Shown here: one piece after another, positions 58,469 through 64,000 of the stretch | Layout: the number at the start of each line of letters is the position of its first letter | Position numbering within the stretch: position 1 is the first letter of the stretch | NCBI RefSeq assembly: GCF_019805165.1 | Contig: NZ_RWIJ01000003.1 | Span: 493,838-557,837 of the forward strand | Source of the DNA: Azospirillum sp. 412522 | GTDB taxonomy: Bacteria > Pseudomonadota > Alphaproteobacteria > Azospirillales > Azospirillaceae | DNA: 64,000 nucleotides | Direction of reading: 5' to 3' | Notes under the pieces: model-generated | What the model was told of the DNA's origin: nothing | Database searches by the model: none | The model's input: only the letters and a program-made list of their open reading frames with translations | Translations under genes and position numbers: made by a program

Positions 58469-60091
58469 TCAGGCCTCCACCGCGCGGCCCTTCAGCGCGA
58501 ACAGGCCGCGCGGACGCCGTTGGATGAACAGGATGATGAAGATCAGCACCAGGATCTTGCCCAGCACCGCCCCGGCATAGGGTTCGAGGAACTTGTTCAT
58601 GGTCCCCAGCGTCAGCGCGCCGACCAGCGTGCCCCACAGGTTGCCCACCCCGCCGAACACCACGACCATGAAGCTGTCGAGGATGTAGCCCTGGCCGAGG
58701 TTCGGGCTGACGTTGTCGATCTGGCTCAGCGCCACCCCGGCCAGACCGGCGATGCCGGAGCCGAGACCGAAGGTCAGCGCGTCGACCCGCGCGGTGCGGA
58801 TGCCCATGGCGTTGGCCATCGGCCGGTTCTGCGTCACCGCGCGGATCGACAGGCCGAACCAGGTGCGCTTCAGCGCCACAAGCAGGGCCGCGAAGACGGC
58901 GAAGGCGAAGACGACGATCCACAGCCGGCCGTAGGTGATGGTCAGGCCGCCCAGTTCGAAGGCGCCGGACATCCAGCTCGGCGCGCCGACCTCGCGGTTG
59001 GTCGGGCCGAAGATGGAGCGGACCGCCTGCTGGAGCGCCAGCGACAGGCCCCAGGTGGCGAGCAGCGTTTCCAGCGGACGGCCGTAGAGCCAGCGGATCA
59101 CGCTGCGCTCGATGACGATCCCGACACCGCCGGAGACGAGGAAGGCGGCGGGCAGCGCCACCAGGATCGACAGGTCGAACAGGCCGGGGGCATGGGCGCG
59201 GAAGAACTCCTGCACCAGGAAGGTGGTGTAGGCGCCGATCATCACCATCTCGCCATGGGCCATGTTGATGACGCCCATCACGCCGAAGGTGACGGCCAGC
59301 CCGATGGCGGCCAGCAGCAGCACCGAACCCAGCGACAGCCCGTACCAGAGATTCTGCAAGGCGGCCCAGAAGGCCAGCTTCTGCTCCAGGGTGGAGACGG
59401 CGGCGGCGGCCAGTTTCTTGGTGACGTCCGACGCGCCGGAGCCGGCGACCATGTTCAGCAGCACCAGCGCGTCGCGGTCGCCGCGGGCGGTCAGCGTGTC
59501 GGTCGCCGACTGGATGTCGGCGTCGGTCATCTTCGATGCGGCCTCGCCGGTCAGCAGGATGGCGGCGCGCGCCTGCTCCATGGCGGCGCGTACGCCCTTG
59601 TCCTGCTCCTTGGCGATGGCGGCGTTCAGCGTCTCCAGCGCGGAGGCGTCGCGGCTCTTGAACACCGCGTCGGCGGCGGAGCGGCGGACGCCGGCATCGG
59701 GGCTCATCAGGGTGAGGGCGCCCAGCGAGGCGCTGATGGCGCGGCGAAGCGAATTGTTGACGCGGATCTTCTCGACCGCGGTGGACGGCGCCTCGCCCAG
59801 CGCTGCGCGGGTCAGCGGGTCGGTCAGGGTGAAGGCGTCGCCGGCCTTGCGGGCGACGACCACGGCGCCGTCGGCCTTGCGGACATAGAGGTCGCCGGCC
59901 TGCAGCGCCTCGATCACCGGCACGGCAGCCGGGTCGCCGGCCTCCGACAGTTGCGCCAGGGCCTTTTCGGTTCCGGAATAGCCGCCGCTGCCCAGGGCCT
60001 GGACAAGCGGGCGGAGGTCGGCGGCATAAGCGGCGGTCGATGTGGCGACCACCACACAGACGGCCATCAGCCAGCGGAGAGCGCGTCGCAT
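58469..60091 (-). CDS. urtB: Urea ABC transporter permease UrtB
   Basis: A 540-residue protein. After a signal peptide (to about residue 24), a 215-residue periplasmic helical domain with HEAT-like repeats precedes the LivH-like permease (about 245-540), the UrtB-specific layout. Permease marks: AIGLAVTFGVMGVINMAHGE, VQEFF, and VVVFGGVGNLWGTLVGAL. The start is the ATG at 60091 at the signal peptide. It is separated from urtA by 159 bases holding a long hairpin, so expression can be lower than that of the binding protein. Confidence 0.95.
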   Translation of the reverse strand: MRRALRWLMAVCVVVATSTAAYAADLRPLVQALGSGGYSGTEKALAQLSEAGDPAAVPVIEALQAGDLYVRKADGAVVVARKAGDAFTLTDPLTRAALGEAPSTAVEKIRVNNSLRRAISASLGALTLMSPDAGVRRSAADAVFKSRDASALETLNAAIAKEQDKGVRAAMEQARAAILLTGEAASKMTDADIQSATDTLTARGDRDALVLLNMVAGSGASDVTKKLAAAAVSTLEQKLAFWAALQNLWYGLSLGSVLLLAAIGLAVTFGVMGVINMAHGEMVMIGAYTTFLVQEFFRAHAPGLFDLSILVALPAAFLVSGGVGIVIERSVIRWLYGRPLETLLATWGLSLALQQAVRSIFGPTNREVGAPSWMSGAFELGGLTITYGRLWIVVFAFAVFAALLVALKRTWFGLSIRAVTQNRPMANAMGIRTARVDALTFGLGSGIAGLAGVALSQIDNVSPNLGQGYILDSFMVVVFGGVGNLWGTLVGALTLGTMNKFLEPYAGAVLGKILVLIFIILFIQRRPRGLFALKGRAVEA

Positions 60092-60150
60092 CGGGGGTCC
60101 TTCGGTGCAGGGGCGATCCAGGGACGGTGCGGAGGGCTGGAAACGCGAAA

Positions 60151-60201
60151 CGCTTGCCCTCTCCCCTCCCCCGCCCGGCGGGAAAGGGGAAAGGGCAAGC
60201 G
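60151..60201 (-). repeat. Intercistronic hairpin between urtA and urtB
   Basis: CGCTTGCCCTCTCCCCT pairs with AGGGGAAAGGGCAAGCG over 17 positions with one mismatch, around CCCCCGCCCGGCGGGA. It lies 50 bases past the urtA stop and 60 before urtB. Such structures protect the 3' end of the upstream mRNA or cut read-through. Confidence 0.75.
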
Positions 60202-60250
60202 TCGCAACCACTCAGTTCAGAAAGGGCGGGTCAGAGAGGGAACGCGGCCC

Positions 60251-61561
60251 TCACGACCCCTTGCCGCCGCACTTGCCGGTCTTCACGTTGAAGTTGCCGC
60301 AGGACATCGGCTTGCGCCAGTCGGCGATCAGGTCCTTGCTGTCCGGCAGGAAGTCCGACCACTCGTCGCCGGGCACCAGGCCCGAGGTCTTGGAGACGAC
60401 GTCGAACTGGCCGTTCTCCTGCACTTCGCCGATCAGCACCGGCTTGGTGATGTGGTGGTTCGGCAGCATCGCCGAATAGCCGCCGGTCAGGTTGGGCACC
60501 GCCACGCCGACCATGGCGTCGATGACCTTGTCCGGCTCGGTGGTGCCGGCCGCCTCGACCGCCTTCACCCACATGTTGAAGCCGATATAGTGGGCTTCCA
60601 TCGGGTCGTTGGTGACGCGCTTGTCGTTCTTGGTGTAGGCCTTCCACGACTTGATGAAGTCGGTGTTGGCCGGGGTCTCGACCGACTGGAAGTAGTTCCA
60701 GGCGGCCAGATGGCCGAGCAGCGGCTTGGTGTCGATGCCGGCCAGTTCTTCCTCGCCGACGGAGAAGGCGACGACCGGGATGTCCTGCGCCTTGACGCCC
60801 TGGTTGCCCAGTTCCTTGTAGAAGGGGACGTTGGCGTCGCCGTTGATGGTGGAGACCACCGCGGTCTTCTTGCCGGCCGACCCGAACTTCTTGATGTCCG
60901 CCACGATCGACTGCCAGTCGGAGTGACCGAACGGCGTGTAGTTGATCATGATGTCCTCGGGCTTGACGCCCTTGCCCTTCAGGTAGGCTTCGAGGATCTT
61001 GTTGGTCGTGCGCGGATAGACGTAGTCGGTGCCGGCCAGCACCCAGCGCTGGACCTTCTCCTTCTGCATCAGGTAATCGACGGCCGGGATCGCCTGCTGG
61101 TTGGGCGCGGCGCCGGTGTAGAAGACGTTGCGGGAGGACTCCTCGCCCTCATACTGGACCGGGTAGAAGAGGATGTTGTTCAGCTCCTCGAACACCGGCA
61201 GCACCGACTTGCGGCTGACCGAGGTCCAGCAGCCGAACACGGCCGACACCTTGTCCTTGCTGATCAGCTCGCGCGCCTTCTCGGCGAACAGCGGCCAGTT
61301 GGAGGCGGGATCGACCACCACCGGCTCCAGCTTCTTGCCCAGCAGGCCGCCCTTCTTGTTCTGCTCGTCGATCAGCATCAGCATGACGTCCTTCAGCGTC
61401 GTCTCGCTGATCGCCATCGTGCCGGACAGGGAATGCAGGATGCCCACCTTGATGGTGTCGTCCGCCGCCTGGGCGGGCATCGCGAAGGACGCCATCGCGC
61501 CCATGGCCAGACCGGCCAGCGCGCCGATCCCGAAGCTCGACGTCAGTTGCTTGGTCCGCAT
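60251..61561 (-). CDS. urtA: Urea ABC transporter substrate-binding protein UrtA
   Basis: A 436-residue periplasmic binding protein of the Leu/Ile/Val type. Signal peptide to about residue 33 (AMPAQAAD). UrtA marks: TIKVGILHSLSGTMAISETT, LFAEKARELI, FGCWTSVSRKSVLPVFEE, NNILFYPVQYEGEESS and PNQQAIPAVDYL. The C-terminus has the Cys pair MSCGNFNVKTGKC. It captures urea and delivers it to UrtBC. Start ATG at 61561 with GGAAGGGGG upstream. It is first in the operon; the 367-base region upstream should carry nitrogen-responsive control, but no sigma-54 site was found. Confidence 0.97.
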   Translation of the reverse strand: MRTKQLTSSFGIGALAGLAMGAMASFAMPAQAADDTIKVGILHSLSGTMAISETTLKDVMLMLIDEQNKKGGLLGKKLEPVVVDPASNWPLFAEKARELISKDKVSAVFGCWTSVSRKSVLPVFEELNNILFYPVQYEGEESSRNVFYTGAAPNQQAIPAVDYLMQKEKVQRWVLAGTDYVYPRTTNKILEAYLKGKGVKPEDIMINYTPFGHSDWQSIVADIKKFGSAGKKTAVVSTINGDANVPFYKELGNQGVKAQDIPVVAFSVGEEELAGIDTKPLLGHLAAWNYFQSVETPANTDFIKSWKAYTKNDKRVTNDPMEAHYIGFNMWVKAVEAAGTTEPDKVIDAMVGVAVPNLTGGYSAMLPNHHITKPVLIGEVQENGQFDVVSKTSGLVPGDEWSDFLPDSKDLIADWRKPMSCGNFNVKTGKCGGKGS

Positions 61562-61928
61562 GAAGTTGCCCCCTTCCTTTGGCGCCCCGGTTGCTCCGGG
61601 GCTTCGCCACATCGTCGGAAGAAAGGCTACCGCGCATGCGAAAGGCGGTATCTACGTCAAATGACACATACGGTCCCGGGCGGCACATAGGACACCGCCT
61701 TCGCGGCGGTACCACCAGTGAAGCTTCGGAATAAAACCGCCGCCACGGCGTCCAAGGTTGGATGAGCGTGTGTAACGACGACAGCCCACAGCGGGTGGAA
61801 CGGCGATGCAGGGGAGCAACAGTGTGAACAGCAGAGCTGACGACACCAAATGTCGCTTGCGGATCTCGAGTGCCTCGCCGAAGGATACAGCGTTCGATCC
61901 TTTCCGTTCACGGTCCGGTCCAGTCGCC
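61562..61928. other. Divergent region between urtA and the L,D-transpeptidase gene
   Basis: 367 bases without a supported gene. A small perfect hairpin ACCGCC-ttcg-GGCGGT-like (about 61692-61710) was seen. Both promoters must lie here; no sigma-54 (TGGCAC-N5-TTGC) element was found by eye on the urtA strand. Confidence 0.5.
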
Positions 61929-63437
61929 ATGCATGATGTCCGCCACCCGATCTCCCGACGCTCCGCCGCCCTGCTGATGGTCGGCGGACTGGCCGGCATC
62001 GTCCTGAGCGGTCCGGCGCTGGGTGCAGCGCCGAAGGAGGCCGCGCACGCCGCCAAGCCGCCGCTGATCGCCGGCTGGGCCGCGGCGCTGGAACAGCGTG
62101 CCCTGGAAATCCAGAACGCGCCCAAGGCGCAGGCCACCCGCATCGGCTACGGCACTGTCGTCAAGAAGGGCGACGGTGGCATGATCGAGAGCGTCGCCCC
62201 GGCGATGGACGTGCCCTCTGCCGAAATCCAGCAGGCGCAGGCCCCGACCCTGCCCGGCCTGGAGCCGGTGGAGCCGGCGCCGCCGGTGGTCATCTCCGTG
62301 CGCTCGCCGCTTGCCGACCGCGTCGGCAAGGTTTCGCGCCGGCTGATCGAGCTGGGCTTCCTGCCCGCCGACAAATGGACCGACAGCTTCAACGACGATG
62401 TCGAGACCGCCGTGCGCGCCTTCCAGCTCGCCGAGGGGCTGCAGCCCGACGGCAAGGTGGGCGAGGTGACGCGCCAGGCGATGGACCGCACCCCGGCGCA
62501 GACCGTCGCGCTTCTGCGCCGCGCCGCCGCGGCGATGCGGGCGCAGCAGGCCTCGATCCCCGAGACCAGCATCCTTGTCAACCTGCCCGGCCAGTCCGTC
62601 ACCCTGATCGAGCATGGCCGCCCGGCCTTCACCATGCGGGCGGTGGTCGGCCGGCCGTCGCGCAAGACGCCGCTGCTGCAGGACAAGGTGACCAGCGTCA
62701 CCATCAACCCGACCTGGACCGTCCCGCCGACGGTGCTGAGCGAGGACAAGCTGCCGGCCCTGCGCAAGAAGGGCACCACCGGCATCAAGAACGCCGTCGT
62801 CTATCTGGACGGGTCGGAGGTCGCCAGCACCCAATCGGTCAACTGGTGGTCGATCGATCCCGGCCGCGTGCGCATCGTCCAGAAGCCGGGCGACGACAAC
62901 GCGCTGGGCCGCTTCCGCTTCAACCTGACCAACGGCGAAGGCATCTTCCTGCACGGCACCAACGATCCCAGGCTGTTCAGCCGCGACCTGCGCGCCGCCA
63001 GCTCCGGCTGCGTGCGGCTGGAGGATGCCCGGATGATGGCGGAGACGCTGCTGGGCGCGGCGAAGGTGACGCCGGCCGCCATCGGCCAGCAGCTCGACAC
63101 CGGAGATACCAAGACGATCCGGCTGCCGAACGCCATCCCCGTGCGCTTCGTCTACTGGAACGCGTCGGTCGACACCGCTGGCGTGGTGCGCGTCCATCCC
63201 GACATCTACGAGGATCCGCCCACGCTGGCGACGCCGTCCGGCCAGTCGGGCTCGGCCGCCCCGGCGATGTCCGCCAATCCTGCGGCGGGTGCCAACCCGG
63301 TGACGCCGGTATCGACGCCGCGCCCGCTGTCCAAGCCGGCACCGCTGCCGGTCCCGACCGCCCATGCACCGACGCCGCTGTCGTCGGCTTCGGCGCCGGC
63401 TCCGGTCAAACCGCTGCCGGCATCGACGGGGATGTGA
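61929..63437 (+). CDS. L,D-transpeptidase (YkuD) with peptidoglycan-binding domain
   Basis: A 502-residue periplasmic cell-wall enzyme. A signal with twin arginine (ISRRSAALLMVGGLAGIVL) leads to a linker, a PG_binding_1 domain at about 130-195 (RRLIELGFLPADKWTDSFND, VRAFQLAEGLQPDGKVG), and the YkuD domain at about 213-385 with H342 (IFLHGTND) and the catalytic C361 in AASSGCVRLEDA. It makes 3-3 cross-links or attaches proteins to peptidoglycan. The C-terminal 80 residues are Pro/Ala-rich and disordered. The start is the ATG at 61929; a longer frame from 61806 is possible but has no signal. This is the YcbB-like long form. Confidence 0.93.
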   Translation: MHDVRHPISRRSAALLMVGGLAGIVLSGPALGAAPKEAAHAAKPPLIAGWAAALEQRALEIQNAPKAQATRIGYGTVVKKGDGGMIESVAPAMDVPSAEIQQAQAPTLPGLEPVEPAPPVVISVRSPLADRVGKVSRRLIELGFLPADKWTDSFNDDVETAVRAFQLAEGLQPDGKVGEVTRQAMDRTPAQTVALLRRAAAAMRAQQASIPETSILVNLPGQSVTLIEHGRPAFTMRAVVGRPSRKTPLLQDKVTSVTINPTWTVPPTVLSEDKLPALRKKGTTGIKNAVVYLDGSEVASTQSVNWWSIDPGRVRIVQKPGDDNALGRFRFNLTNGEGIFLHGTNDPRLFSRDLRAASSGCVRLEDARMMAETLLGAAKVTPAAIGQQLDTGDTKTIRLPNAIPVRFVYWNASVDTAGVVRVHPDIYEDPPTLATPSGQSGSAAPAMSANPAAGANPVTPVSTPRPLSKPAPLPVPTAHAPTPLSSASAPAPVKPLPASTGM

Positions 63438-63477
63438 GGACCGGTTCCCCGGTGCAGTTGGAAGACTGGAGGTCGAC

Positions 63478-64000
63478 ATGTCGGTTCATCACTCTTCCAG
63501 CGGCTACGAGACCGCTGCCAAGACCTATGTCAAAGGCCGTCCCAGCTACCCGGCCGAAGCCGCCGCGTGGCTTCGCGACGTGCTGGGCGTCGGTCCCGGC
63601 CGGAAGGTCCTGGAGGTCGGCGCCGGCACCGGCAAGTTCATCGCGGTTCTGAAGCAGTGCGGCGGCGAGATCACCGCCGTCGAGCCGGTCGCCGGCATGC
63701 GCGAGCAGCTCGTTCCGGCCTTTCCCGACATCACGGTGCTGGCGGGAAATGCCGAGTCCATTCCTCTGCCCGACGGTTCCGTCGATGCCGTGGTCTGCGC
63801 GCAGGCCTTCCACTGGTTCGCCACTCCATCCGCCTTGCAGGAGATGCGGAGGGTGCTGAAGCCGGACGGCACGCTGGGGCTGATCTGGAATGTCCGGGAT
63901 GAAAGCGTGCCCTGGGTGGCGGCCCTGACCGCCGTCACCGATCCCTGGGAGGGCGACACCCCGCGCTACCGGACCGGCGACTGGCGGCGGGTCTTCCCCG
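63478..64000 (+). CDS. Class I SAM-dependent methyltransferase (N-terminal part)
   Basis: 174 residues are visible before the right edge. The SAM-binding motif I is KVLEVGAGTGKFIAVL, with the acidic residue of motif II in ITAVEPVAGM and motif IV-like DAVVCAQAFHWF. This is the Methyltransf_11 group of trans-aconitate/UbiE-like enzymes; the AQAFHWF.....L.E..RVLKPDG stretch is typical. The start is the ATG at 63478 with GGAGG eight bases upstream, 40 bases after the L,D-transpeptidase gene. The substrate is unknown and the C-terminus is missing. Confidence 0.9.
   Translation, partial: MSVHHSSSGYETAAKTYVKGRPSYPAEAAAWLRDVLGVGPGRKVLEVGAGTGKFIAVLKQCGGEITAVEPVAGMREQLVPAFPDITVLAGNAESIPLPDGSVDAVVCAQAFHWFATPSALQEMRRVLKPDGTLGLIWNVRDESVPWVAALTAVTDPWEGDTPRYRTGDWRRVFP

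Noticed and set aside
58307-61690. 1127-codon plus-strand frame over urtA-urtC
   Set aside because: Spans several certain minus-strand genes and their gaps; a codon-bias artefact.
61562-61928. Sigma-54 promoter of urtA
   Set aside because: No TGGCAC-N5-TTGC type element was seen in the correct orientation.

Overview
The window is GC-rich, typical alphaproteobacterial chromosome or chromid DNA. The gene content (rplM-rpsI-argC next to a thioesterase, a SigF/NrsF pair, urtABCDE, a fused TreS-maltokinase with glgB/glgX/malQ) suggests a member of the Rhodospirillales, most likely Azospirillum or a close relative. This is inferred from gene families and order; no rRNA gene is present to confirm it. 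I saw no tRNA gene, CRISPR array or recognisable riboswitch.

Layout. 1-4003: an oligopeptide/dipeptide-type ABC importer on the minus strand (binding protein cut by the window edge, two permeases, a fused double ATPase). 4315-6582: a chemoreceptor. 6583-7788: an AT-rich gap followed by a pile of broken gene ends (histidine phosphatase, short-chain dehydrogenase, LysR regulator). 7789-11355: the ECF sigma factor SigF and its anti-sigma NrsF, a secreted PRC-barrel-like protein, and a cytochrome b plus molybdopterin oxidoreductase pair that is a plausible SigF target. 11379-17683: a tightly packed surface-sugar cluster (GT-C-like membrane protein, PLP enzyme, DUF2064 protein, GT2, zinc-knuckle epimerase, EmrE-like flippase), with two ATGA stop/start overlaps. 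17639-26088: a sugar-acid catabolic island (DUF4862, MHS transporter, 2-hydroxyacid dehydrogenase, L-idonate dehydrogenase, enolase-superfamily dehydratase, gluconate 5-dehydrogenase, GntR regulator), which reads as an L-idonate -> 5-ketogluconate -> gluconate -> 2-keto-3-deoxygluconate route.

26089-29858 is a scar zone: remnants of IS3, IS66, IS5 and IS6 family elements, a small stress-type gene group (HHH protein, DUF2267 protein, a 60-residue hydrophilic protein), and an integrase N-terminus joined to the C-terminus of a PEBP protein. 30126-42104 is the alpha-glucan block on the minus strand, transcribed in the order treS-mak, glgB, glgX, response regulator, malQ, and broken by terminators, a REP-like palindrome and a five-copy heptamer array. 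42389-45607: a glycosyltransferase, then a MocR-type regulator divergent from an FMN-binding PNPOx-like protein. 45740-51736: OmpA-like protein, gamma-carbonic anhydrase, argC, rpsI, rplM, thioesterase, glycine-zipper lipoprotein and ferritin-like DUF892 protein. 51937-55717: FGE-sulfatase-domain protein, a PheC-like periplasmic protein, an acid phosphatase, a 50-residue membrane protein and a COG4315 protein. 55832-61561: the complete urea ABC importer urtABCDE, with a long hairpin between urtA and urtB. 61929-64000: an L,D-transpeptidase and a methyltransferase cut by the right edge.

Overall this is mostly conserved housekeeping and nutrient-uptake DNA. Two regions look rearranged (6.6-7.8 kb and 26.1-29.9 kb). 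The least explained intact unit is the 11.4-17.7 kb sugar cluster with an embedded PLP trans-sulfuration-type enzyme.
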